From: Bacteroidales bacterium UBA1181 | GTDB lineage: Bacteria; Bacteroidota; Bacteroidia; Bacteroidales; Paludibacteraceae | Direction of reading: 5' to 3' | Length of the DNA stretch: 64,000 bases | NCBI GenBank assembly: GCA_002310215.1 | Contig: DBYR01000013.1 | Coordinates: forward strand, 149,403-213,402 | In this document: piece after piece, positions 17,343 through 26,700 of the stretch | How positions within the stretch are numbered: the first letter of the stretch is position 1 | Layout of the letters: each line of letters starts with the position of its first letter | Program-made: the position numbers and the translations under genes | The notes under the pieces: model-generated | Databases searched by the model: none | Seen by the model: only the letters and a program-made list of their open reading frames with translations | What the model was told of the DNA's origin: nothing

Positions 17343-18533
17343 CTACGATGATAAATCCTCCATCATCAGAAAATCTTTGAGGCGGATGTGTTGCACGGTG
17401 CTCGTCGAATAATCGTTCTCATCATTGGTGATGAGGATCTTCTTACGGGAATTGTCGAGTTCATTGAATGGTGCGAATTCACGCTTGTAGGTGCTCTCCT
17501 CAACCACGCTGTAGGCCACTTGCACAAGATACTCATGTCCGTTCTTTACGGCGAGGAAATCAATTTCTTTGTTGTTCATGTTGTACACCTTGAGTTGGTA
17601 GCCCATGTAGATAAGTTCGTTATATACCACATTTTCAAGGTTATGCGTGATATCAAAACGATTATTGGGCTGACGGATGGAGTTGAAGGCCACATCCTCG
17701 TCATATAGTTTCGTGTAGAATTCGAGCTGTTTCTTCGCCTTGGTTGAGTATTGCTCGACCTTTCGGATAACGTATGCCTCTTCCAGGTAATCGAGGTATT
17801 TCATCACCGTATTTACCGAACAATCAGTCTTTTGTGATTTCAGATAATTGTGGACGGAGTTGGAACTGAAGATACGTGCGTTCGATATGAGCACATAATT
17901 CACCAGCTTTGTGAATATTTCCTTCTTGCGGATGTTATAACGGTTGATGATGTCGTTCAATACAATCGTCTCGTCCAAGTCGTTCAGGTAACGGAGCATC
18001 TCATCTTCTCCTTTGAATTCTATCCTTTTAGGAAATCCCCCATATATCAGATAGTCGTTTATGGATACTGTGCGCCCGAGTTCTTGGGCATATTCCACAA
18101 TCTCCTTGTACACGAACGGACGTATGGTGAATGAGACATAGCGCCCGCTCAGCTCCTTCGTGAACTCGCGCGAAAGCAGTTTTGAGTTCGATCCTGTAAT
18201 AAAAAGCGATATGTTTCGCAGACGGAGCGAATGACACGCGAGATTCCAGTCCTTCACCATTTGTACCTCGTCCAGGAAAACATAGACCTTCTTTTCTGAA
18301 ACAATCTTTTTTTCAATGTACTCAATGAGTTCGATGTCATTGGTGATTTGGGAAGAAATATGCCTGTCCTCGAAGTTCAGGTAGATAATATCCTTCCCCT
18401 GCGCAGTGAGTTCGCTTTTTATCTGTTCCAGCACTACCGATTTGCCACATCGACGAATGCCGGTGATAACTTTTATTAGATCGCTTTCATAAAACGGTCT
18501 GATTTGTGAAATGTATCTTTCCCTGACTATCAT
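17343..18533 (-). CDS. AAA_14 / DUF4143 family ATPase
   Basis: This 396-residue protein has an N-terminal AAA domain with Walker A GIRRCGKS (25-32), VFLDEVQMV as Walker B and ITGSNSKLLSRE as sensor region. A C-terminal DUF4143 nuclease-like domain (about 205-396) follows, with a PD-(D/E)XK-like EIDFLAVKNGHEYLVQVAY. Members are numerous and often duplicated in Bacteroidota, and their cellular role is unsettled. The gene stands alone, with AT-rich flanks and a promoter enclosed in a perfect inverted repeat, consistent with an independently moving, self-regulated unit. That last point is inference. Confidence 0.85.
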   Translation of the reverse strand: MIVRERYISQIRPFYESDLIKVITGIRRCGKSVVLEQIKSELTAQGKDIIYLNFEDRHISSQITNDIELIEYIEKKIVSEKKVYVFLDEVQMVKDWNLACHSLRLRNISLFITGSNSKLLSREFTKELSGRYVSFTIRPFVYKEIVEYAQELGRTVSINDYLIYGGFPKRIEFKGEDEMLRYLNDLDETIVLNDIINRYNIRKKEIFTKLVNYVLISNARIFSSNSVHNYLKSQKTDCSVNTVMKYLDYLEEAYVIRKVEQYSTKAKKQLEFYTKLYDEDVAFNSIRQPNNRFDITHNLENVVYNELIYMGYQLKVYNMNNKEIDFLAVKNGHEYLVQVAYSVVEESTYKREFAPFNELDNSRKKILITNDENDYSTSTVQHIRLKDFLMMEDLSS

Positions 18534-18540
18534 ACGCTTC

Positions 18541-18582
18541 CTACTGAAAACTTTTTACAAATATAGCAAAAGTTTTCAGTAG
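18541..18582. promoter_or_regulatory. Perfect 15-bp inverted repeat enclosing the AAA_14 promoter
   Basis: CTACTGAAAACTTTT (18541-18555) and AAAAGTTTTCAGTAG (18568-18582) are exact reverse complements around a 12-bp centre. That centre carries the -7 box TATATTTG on the minus strand (18558-18565). The first arm lies 8 bp from the ATG. An operator for repression is the simplest reading; a 5'-UTR hairpin is possible only for the proximal part. Confidence 0.7.
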
Positions 18583-18792
18583 AGGGTCGTATCAGAAAAA
18601 ATCCATATCATTTCCTGCTTTCGATAGAGCCCACCAATTCTAATGTCATGCCTAAACGATGAAAATGGGCCTAAATGCAACAAATGTATATCTTTTTGCC
18701 ACACACAGATAACCTACAGAATGCTTTATTTCTCGACATTTGCAGAGTAAGTATTAATGAAGCATATGTATTTTATTAAAACAAGAGTTATC

Positions 18793-21504
18793 ATGAAAAC
18801 AACAAAACTTGTATTACTATTTTGCGCACTGTTTTGGATCGTAGGAGAGTCGACAGCGGCGATTTCCACCCAACCCGTCACAAAGGACGCTACGGAGGGG
18901 GCTACACTATTGTATAAATTTCTGTATGATCATTTCAAGAAAAACACGATTTCAGGGGTTATGTGCGGCGACATGGACAATGGGGCAAGCTACAAGACCC
19001 AAGTGGATGTGGCTTACCTCTATTCCATCGACGGTAATAAGTACCCGGCATTGGTGGGCGTCGACCTCCTGAACGCCACGGGCGCGCAATCGGACGAGGC
19101 ATGGTTCAAGACCTACACACAGTCGGGCATCAGCCTCGCCAAGGAGCTTTGGAAGGATGGCGGAATACCTTCCTTCAACTGGCACTGGAAGGTGGGCTCG
19201 GAAAATGCCTTCTACGCAAAGGGGGCGAACGACAGCTACACGGACTTCGACTATACCAAAGGCTTCAAGGCTGGCACCACCGAGTGGGACACCTCCTCGG
19301 AGACCTACCGACTGCTCATCGCGGACATCGACCATGTGGCTGACCTCTTCCTGGAACTGCAGGCATCGGGCGTGGCAGCTATCTGGAGACCGCTCCACGA
19401 GGCTTCCGGCGGATGGTTCTGGTGGGGCACGAAGGGCGCGAAGAGCTACGTGGCGCTCTATAGACTGGTGTACGACCGCATGGTGAACGTCAAGGGCGTC
19501 AAGAACCTGATATGGGTCTGGAACCTCGAAAAGGACCCTACCCAAGGCTATGCCTACAACGAGGCATGGTACCCGGGAGATCAATATATCGACGTGATCG
19601 GTGTAGATATCTACAACGGGGCGAATAATACCCAGTCTAATATTAATACCTGGAACACCATCATATCCAAGATGGGTAGCGATAAGATCCTCGCCCTCAC
19701 GGAGAACGGTCCGATCGTGGACCCTGCCGAAGCGCAGAAAAATGGTGACATCTGGTCATGGTGGATGCCTTGGTACAACTCATGGAGCGGTGGTTTCATC
19801 GATCAAACCAGCGCCAGTCTCTGGAAGAGCGCCATGAGCAGCGACCTCATCATCACCCTCGACGAGATGCCGGGATGGGGCACTTACCAAGAGGTGGAGG
19901 ATCCCTCCTGTGCGGAATCACTCAAGAAGAATATCTACGAGGCGGAATGCTCCGCGGACTATGTGGCGTCCGTTGAGTCGGTGAACAAGGTGTCCGGGAG
20001 CGGTGCGCTGAACCTCAAGGAGAGCACCGACTACATCAATATCAACATTCCCTTGGAGAAAAAGGGCTCTTATAAGGTATATGTGGGCTACAACTCCGTC
20101 TACGGATTCAAACAGATCGACTGCGCGGTGAACGGTGTGAGCGGAACCGCCAACCTAGGAGAAGACAAGGATGATGAGAGCGTGGACAAGATGGGGGAGA
20201 CCCTCGTGGGCACGTTCGAATTCGCCGCTGGCGAGAACGTGGTGAAGCTCACGCCTATCTGGACATGGGCGGTGGTAGACTACGTACGCATAGAAAAGGA
20301 CAATGACGCTCCTGTGTATGAGTTCAATGTTTCGGACGTGGACGGATTCAAGGTGAGCGGCAACAAACTGCTTGACCGTTGCGACAACGAGTTCGTGATG
20401 AGGGGCGTCAACCTAGCCTACACCTGGTACAAAAGTTCCGCCTACGATCAGCTGAAGGCGATCTACAATAACAAGGCGAATGCGGTGCGTATCGTCCTGA
20501 CCAACGGCAACGCCTACGGTTCGCCAGCGGACGACGCGGCTTCCGTCAAGAAACTCATCGACGCTTGCAAGGCGTATGGCATGGTGGCCATCCTGGAGGT
20601 GCATGACGTGACAGGAAGCGATAAGATCAGCGACCTCGAAGGAGCGGCGCAATACTTCGCCAACCTCGCCAGCACGCTGAAGGGAACGGAACACTACGTG
20701 ATCATCAATATCGCCAACGAGTGGCACAACTCCTCCTCCGCGGCCAACTGGAAGGATGGTTATGTGAAGGCCATCCCGATCATCCGTAAGGCAGGCTTGC
20801 GTCACTGCATCATGGTCGATGCGGGCGGATATGGACAGAGTGCGGCCACCATCCACACCTACGGAAAGGATGTCTTGGCGGCAGACCCTGAGAACAACGT
20901 CCTCTTCTCTATCCACATGTACGGGACAGCGGGAAACAAGAACCGTGTGAAGAGCAATATCGACGGAGTCATCAACCAAGGACTCGCCCTCTGCATCGGA
21001 GAGTTCGGTTGGTACCATAGCGATGGGGATGTGGACGAGGACCAAATCCTCTCCTATTGCCAAGAGAAGAACGTGGGCTGGCTGGCATGGTCATGGTATG
21101 GCAACGGAAGCCCGGTGGAGTACCTCGACCTCGTGAAGGACGCTTCGTCCACCCCAACCCTAGCCACACAGTCTGCGGAAGGAAACTCCTGCGCATGGGG
21201 GAAGAAAGTTGTTGACGCATGGAAGGCGGAGAGTAAATACGCTATGTTAGATACATGTCCGGGAACAGGGCTCAATGATATCGCATCCTACGGAGAGAAA
21301 TCGATGCTCTATTACGCACAGGCGGAGAATACCCTGTACGTGAATACGGAAGAGGGTGGTACCCTGCGGATCATCGACCTCAAGGGCACGACCATCGACA
21401 CGAAGCACATCAGTCCGAAGGAGAGCGTCATCAGTTTGGAATGGCTCCCCAAGGGTCTATATATCGCCCATTTCGAGGGTTTAAGTGTGAAAATAGTACG
21501 ATAG
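18793..21504 (+). CDS. Bimodular secreted beta-mannanase: GH26 - CBM35 - GH5_8 - T9SS domain
   Basis: The 903-residue protein is called from 18793, where a signal peptide begins (MKTTKLVLLFCALFWIVG); an ATG at 18757 would add 12 residues. GH26 (about 24-370) has acid/base Glu203 in WRPLHEASGGW and nucleophile Glu304 in ALTENGP. A CBM35-like module (about 378-505, IYEAECSAD to VDYVRIE) follows. The second catalytic domain (about 515-820) resembles GH5 subfamily 8 mannanases, with Glu643 in NIANEWHN and Glu737 in IGEFGWYH. The end (about 835-903) is a T9SS type A-like domain. Both catalytic sites are intact. It should cleave beta-1,4-mannans at the cell surface. No enzyme or transporter partner is adjacent. 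Confidence 0.9.
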   Translation: MKTTKLVLLFCALFWIVGESTAAISTQPVTKDATEGATLLYKFLYDHFKKNTISGVMCGDMDNGASYKTQVDVAYLYSIDGNKYPALVGVDLLNATGAQSDEAWFKTYTQSGISLAKELWKDGGIPSFNWHWKVGSENAFYAKGANDSYTDFDYTKGFKAGTTEWDTSSETYRLLIADIDHVADLFLELQASGVAAIWRPLHEASGGWFWWGTKGAKSYVALYRLVYDRMVNVKGVKNLIWVWNLEKDPTQGYAYNEAWYPGDQYIDVIGVDIYNGANNTQSNINTWNTIISKMGSDKILALTENGPIVDPAEAQKNGDIWSWWMPWYNSWSGGFIDQTSASLWKSAMSSDLIITLDEMPGWGTYQEVEDPSCAESLKKNIYEAECSADYVASVESVNKVSGSGALNLKESTDYININIPLEKKGSYKVYVGYNSVYGFKQIDCAVNGVSGTANLGEDKDDESVDKMGETLVGTFEFAAGENVVKLTPIWTWAVVDYVRIEKDNDAPVYEFNVSDVDGFKVSGNKLLDRCDNEFVMRGVNLAYTWYKSSAYDQLKAIYNNKANAVRIVLTNGNAYGSPADDAASVKKLIDACKAYGMVAILEVHDVTGSDKISDLEGAAQYFANLASTLKGTEHYVIINIANEWHNSSSAANWKDGYVKAIPIIRKAGLRHCIMVDAGGYGQSAATIHTYGKDVLAADPENNVLFSIHMYGTAGNKNRVKSNIDGVINQGLALCIGEFGWYHSDGDVDEDQILSYCQEKNVGWLAWSWYGNGSPVEYLDLVKDASSTPTLATQSAEGNSCAWGKKVVDAWKAESKYAMLDTCPGTGLNDIASYGEKSMLYYAQAENTLYVNTEEGGTLRIIDLKGTTIDTKHISPKESVISLEWLPKGLYIAHFEGLSVKIVR

Positions 21505-21523
21505 TAAGGATAATGATTGCGGA

Positions 21524-22318
21524 TCACACGGAGACCTTGCCTGCGATGTGCGGGTGGGGGTCATAATTCTCCAGGGTGAAATCCTCGTAATCAAAGGAGA
21601 AGATATCCTTCTTCTCAGGATTAATCCTCATTTGTGGCAGCTGGCGAGGTTCCCTTGTCAGCTGCAATTTTACTTGCTCCAAGTGATTCGTGTAGATATG
21701 CGCGTCGCCCAACGTGTGGACGAAGTCGCCCGCCTTGAGACCCGTCACCTGCGCCATCATCTGGAGGAGCAAGGCGTAGGAGGCGATGTTGAAAGGAACG
21801 CCCAGGAAGATATCCGCGCTGCGTTGGTAGAGCTGGAGGCTCAGTCGGCCATCCGCCACGTAGAACTGGAAGAAGGCGTGGCAAGGCGGCAGGTTCATCC
21901 GCTTGAGGTCCGCCACGTTCCAAGCGCTGACGATGATACGGCGCGAGTTCGGGTCCTCCTTGAGGGTCCGCACCACCTCCGCTATTTGGTCGATATGCCC
22001 GCCGTCATAGTCCGGCCAGGAGCGCCACTGGTATCCGTAGATATGTCCGAGGTCACCGTCCGGGTCCGCCCATTCGTTCCAGATACGCACACCATGCTCC
22101 TGCAGGTACTTCACGTTCGTGTCGCCCTTCAGGAACCAAAGCAGTTCATAGATGATGGATTTCAGGTGAAGCTTCTTCGTCGTGAGCAGGGGAAAACCCT
22201 CCTCCAGATTGAAGCGCATCTGATGTCCGAAAACGCTGATAGTACCCGTACCTGTGCGGTCGCCCTTCTGCGTGCCCTCGTCCAGCACACGCTGCAAAAG
22301 ATCCAAATATTGTTTCAT
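21524..22318 (-). CDS. thyA: Thymidylate synthase
   Basis: The 264-residue protein matches the family length exactly. It has the dUMP/folate sites DRTGTGT (20-26), RIWNEWA, LPPCHAFFQF with catalytic Cys146, QRSADIFLGVPFNIASYA and the C-terminal AGKVSV. It makes dTMP from dUMP with methylene-tetrahydrofolate in the cytoplasm. A folA gene, often adjacent in relatives, lies 29 kb away. Convergent with the mannanase. Confidence 0.97.
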   Translation of the reverse strand: MKQYLDLLQRVLDEGTQKGDRTGTGTISVFGHQMRFNLEEGFPLLTTKKLHLKSIIYELLWFLKGDTNVKYLQEHGVRIWNEWADPDGDLGHIYGYQWRSWPDYDGGHIDQIAEVVRTLKEDPNSRRIIVSAWNVADLKRMNLPPCHAFFQFYVADGRLSLQLYQRSADIFLGVPFNIASYALLLQMMAQVTGLKAGDFVHTLGDAHIYTNHLEQVKLQLTREPRQLPQMRINPEKKDIFSFDYEDFTLENYDPHPHIAGKVSV

Positions 22319-22344
22319 GCCAGTTCAGTCAATCAATTTGAAGA

Positions 22345-22352
22345 CAAAGGTA
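22345..22352 (-). promoter_or_regulatory. -7-like box of thyA
   Basis: TACCTTTG on the minus strand, 27 bp before the ATG, fits TAnnTTTG. The -33 box is not clear. Confidence 0.4.
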
Positions 22353-22720
22353 AGAAATATTCGCAAGCATTGTCAGGAAAAAGTGAAAAACGCAGGACGG
22401 AATCCTCGTAGAGGAGAGATGTCGGAGAGATTTAGTAATTAAGAACATATAATTGGGGGAGATTCTTCCTCCCAAAATTTGGACAAGGCAGAGGATAAAT
22501 AATGATTACCCGTGAATCTCTAATACGTCCAGTGAATCCGACGTGGTATAAAATCAAAAAATTCACACATATATTTGTTGAATTCAAAAACATCAACTAC
22601 CTTCGCCAACGTTTTCGGGGAGAAATCCGAAAATCGAGAAGGCATTTTTTGCATGATGTCCTAACCTTATAAAATTCGCCAAATTTTACGTCAAGGACAG
22701 ATGTAGGATGATGCCCAGTC

Positions 22721-22870
22721 TAATTTTGTATATGTGATAGGTATACACCTATACTCGTATTCAAATTGGACGTGGGATGTTCTATATTCTATGTTCATTT
22801 GACGTGTGGTGTTTGGCGATACCTATAAGGTAATGGACGTAAGGCGGAACAAGTCTCACGTCCTTTTCGT
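22721..22870 (+). promoter_or_regulatory. Possible leader or small RNA with hairpin, upstream of the T9SS lamin-tail-like gene
   Basis: The 605-bp gap 22319-22923 has no convincing coding sequence. It contains a -7-like TAATTTTG (22721-22728). A terminator-like hairpin follows: GGACGTaAG (22835-22843) against CTcACGTCC (22854-22862), then TTTTCGTTTTT. The pair could delimit a transcript of about 130 nt, or be an attenuating leader of the gene at 22924. There is no good -33 box. Confidence 0.35.
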
Positions 22871-22923
22871 TTTTATGAACGTTCCCGACTTCGGAGGCTT
22901 TTAGGGAAAGTTATTCAAAAAAA

Positions 22924-23763
22924 ATGATCTTGAAGAATGTTTTGTTTCGGCCGGCGAAGTGCCGGAATTTGGCTTTGGGAATGATTTTGTGCGGATGCGG
23001 CAACGCCTTCTCCGCCGTGTATCTATCAGAGGTGTCCAATCTTGTGGAGGATCCTTACGTCGAGTTGTTCAACTCGTCCGATTCCATCGTCTCCTTGGAT
23101 GGATGGTGTATGGAGTGTGGCTTGAGCCGCCATACGTTGCGGGGCAGTATGTCGCCCGATTCGGTAAGTGTTTTGAGGTTCGAAAGACCTTTTGTCGTGG
23201 GCGATTCCCTGCTCCTGCGCAATGGAGAGGGCGAGACGGTTGATAAGATCGTATTCAAGGAAGCGAAGGGCGACCGTTTTGGGGGGAAGACGACCTTCCA
23301 GAGGGATACGGTTGTGTTGTTCCACGACGGCAAAGTGTTGTCCGAGTTCTCTCCGTTCAAGCTAATGGCGGGTTCGGAAGGGAATGTACCCGCTTTGTTT
23401 GAGCAAGACCGTTCGACGCTCGTTTACTCCTTCGACAGGGAGAACAACAGATTGGTAAGCGATTACAGATCTCGAGAAATCAAAAAGACATCTACGAGAT
23501 TCGAGCAAAAAGCCCTTGTGGGAGAGGGCGAGCAATCGATCACAGTCTCCCCTAATCCGGTAAGAACCATATTAAACGTGGAAAGCACAGGAATGGAGAA
23601 CACGAAATTCAGCTTGCAGAACATCAACGGGCAAACCATCCAATGCGGCACGATAGAAAACGGTTCCGCACAAATCGACATGAGCGGATGTGTTTCAGGC
23701 GTTTATTTGCTAGTGATAGGTGACGGCAAGGCGCAACAGACTATTAAAATCGAAAAGAAATAA
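22924..23763 (+). CDS. Secreted lamin-tail-like protein with T9SS type A sorting domain
   Basis: The 279-residue protein has an N-terminal export signal (hydrophobic stretch about 15-31). A domain resembling the lamin-tail fold (about 31-130) has VYLSEVSN, DPYVELFNSS and SLDGWCM, typical of secreted LTD proteins. The C-terminal 75 residues are a T9SS type A sorting domain (VSPNPVRTILNVES, FSLQNINGQT, SGVYLLVI). No enzymatic motif is visible. It ends 19 bp before the Rhs gene, so the two are probably co-transcribed and it may serve Rhs display at the surface. The partnership is inferred from position only. Confidence 0.65.
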   Translation: MILKNVLFRPAKCRNLALGMILCGCGNAFSAVYLSEVSNLVEDPYVELFNSSDSIVSLDGWCMECGLSRHTLRGSMSPDSVSVLRFERPFVVGDSLLLRNGEGETVDKIVFKEAKGDRFGGKTTFQRDTVVLFHDGKVLSEFSPFKLMAGSEGNVPALFEQDRSTLVYSFDRENNRLVSDYRSREIKKTSTRFEQKALVGEGEQSITVSPNPVRTILNVESTGMENTKFSLQNINGQTIQCGTIENGSAQIDMSGCVSGVYLLVIGDGKAQQTIKIEKK

Positions 23764-23782
23764 CTTGAAAAATAATTAAATA

Positions 23783-26700
23783 ATGAAAAAGATATTAATT
23801 CTTCTTCTGAGTATCGCGACAGCATGCAGTGTGCTTGCCGCCAATCAAATAGTGGGTGATTACGGAGGATCCATGTCGGTTTCCCCTACTGGAGCCGCTG
23901 TATATAGTATTCCGATTGAGTGTCCGAAGGGTGTGAATGGGATGGAACCGACCATCTCTTTGGTATACAATAGCCAAAGTGGCATTGGCAATGCCGGTAG
24001 AGGATGGAACCTGTCTGCGACGTCGGTCATCACGAAAGTCAACGCTGTTCCGTTCTATGACAACAAGTTGTTGTCTCTCAACTACGACAAATCGGCGGAC
24101 TACTTGGCGTTGGACGGTCAACGTCTGATAAAAGCCAACACGATCAGCTCCACCGAGGTGGAGTTTAGGACTGAGAATGATAATTACAATAGGATCATCA
24201 GGAAAGGTAGTGCGGGCAACTTTTACTTTGAAGTCTACACGACATCTGGGCTGAAGATGACCTACAGACAACAGCCGGAAGGCGCATCGTACTATGACGG
24301 CAATCTGGGCTGGTACTTGACAAGGGTCGAGGACCAGAACGGAAACTACATGACATACGAATACCAAATATTATATGGGACAACCTATGGGAACCGTTGG
24401 AGCATCATAAGCGTGGTCCCAACTGTAATTCGTTATGGTGCGAATAGCAAACAAGGGACATCACACACCCAAAAGGTGGAGTTCACGTATAGCCCTTACA
24501 CACCAATTCGATATCCTTTGGGAGGAAACATGAAAGAAAACAGTCGTTATTTAACCTCCATTAGTACATACGCAGGAACTACCACTTTGAATAACCGATA
24601 TGAATTCTCCTACAAAAACGGTCCAAATAGCGAAATCTTCCTTGAAAAAGTGAAGAAGTATGGAAATAATGGAGATTATTTGAAGGACCTGAATGTTAAT
24701 TGGAATTCTTTCTGTGATTATACGTGGCAAACGGAGGAGAAGCAAACTTCAGTCTCTCAATTAGGAAACAATGGTATTCCTGCCGAATATAAAATATGGT
24801 ATCCACTTGACTACAACGATGACGGATATACTGACCTCATTGCGGTATATGAATCAGACGCCCAGGTATACAGCGATGGAACTATCCACTTTGCACCTAC
24901 GACATTTTTCGATTACTATAAAAACGACAAGGGAACTATCAAATACGAAAAAACCAATAGTATTTTCCCTTCAATATTGAATTACGAATCAACAAAAGGC
25001 TGGCTTAACGCAGTTAGTTATGAAGGTGCATTTCAATGCAATCTGATAAGTAGAACGACAAAAACCCCGATCGTGATTGTTACGGACAAAAGCAGGGGCT
25101 TGGCTGTGCGGGATGCAAACGATCCTAATGTCGGATTCCGAATAGGACCTGCATCAAACAAAATGCCTGCACATACAGTAGCTGACATCAACAAAGACGG
25201 ATATGATGATATTATTATTGCCAGCAGGGATGTACAAAATGGAAAATCTAGCGTCCGGATTTGTTATGGAGGGCAAGCTAGCAGTATGTCAGGATATGCT
25301 AGCCTTTCAAATCCGGAAGTGATATATTCTTACTCTATAAATGGCACTCCTGACAGAATCGTCGCAAACGATATGGATGGTGATGGTTTGGTGGATATTG
25401 TCGTCGTCTCCACCACAGGATTTAACGTGTTAAGGAATACAGGATACACCACTACAAGTACGATTAACAAATGTACCTTTCAGGAAAAAGGGTTCAAGCA
25501 GGACATGGATTGTAACAGTTCCTATTTCTTTGTGCAAGGAGACTTTAACGGAGATGGCATTATGGACTTCTGCAAAGGGGAAAAAAATAAATTGTTGTTC
25601 TATAGAGGAAATCCTGATTTCACATTTAGTTTGCCAAGCCAGAATCTTCCTTGGGAACTTGCTAGCCTTCACACAAAAAAAGCAATACCTGCGGATTTCA
25701 ATGGCGATGGGATTACGGACTTGTTGTTACTGAACGGTAGCAACAACCTGACCTACGATGATGGAGGTAATATCATCTATGGCACAAGAAGCAACAGCGA
25801 TGCAGACAAAAAGCTTGCTCATGTCACTACAAAGAATGTAACCGACAATAATATTGGTCTATTCATGGTGGGTGACTTCTATGGTCATGGGAAAGCACAA
25901 ATATTGTCTATCGGGCAATCCATGAAATCGAAGACTACAAATAGCAGTTACGTTTTCATTAACAAAAATTACTCGACTCCATACATGGGTCTTTTGAAGT
26001 CTGTCTCTTCTCCGTCAAGAACATATTCCGTCAACTATTCGAATTTATTGGATCAGCAAGTTTATACCAAGAGGAATAGTTTCGACAATACAACTAATCT
26101 CATGACCTTGAGATTCCCTATGTGTGTTGTCAAGTCGTATTCCGAAAGCAAACAAAATTATTTGTCGGTCGATTATCTATGCCAATATGAGGATTTGATT
26201 GCTCAGACAACGGGAAAGGGTTTGCTGGGATTCAGAAAGACGGTTTTGAATGTTATGGATGACCATACGGACATAGAATACCTCTCATTTTATACACTCA
26301 ACACATCAAGAGCTATTTTATATCCATCGTATACGGAGAAGCGAAGTTACGGGGACGATGCGTACATTTCCAGGGAGTTTTATACGTATAGCATAAGCAC
26401 TTTCGGAACCAATTCACGGGGCTACCGACTTCAGCTGACAAAAAAACAGTTGCTGGACAACTTGAACAACACATCGTGCGTCACGACCTACTCTTCCTAT
26501 AGTAATGGCCAACCGACTGTCATATCCGTCGACTACGGTGCCAATGTGAAGAGCAAGGTAGAGTACAAAGATCTGGTCGCCAACAGCACCTATAACATTT
26601 TCTTGCCTCAAACGAAGGTGGAGACCAAAAGCAGCGGTAGCGCATCTGTCTCCTACACTTCGAAATACACTTACGATGACAAGTTCAGGTTGATCAAATC

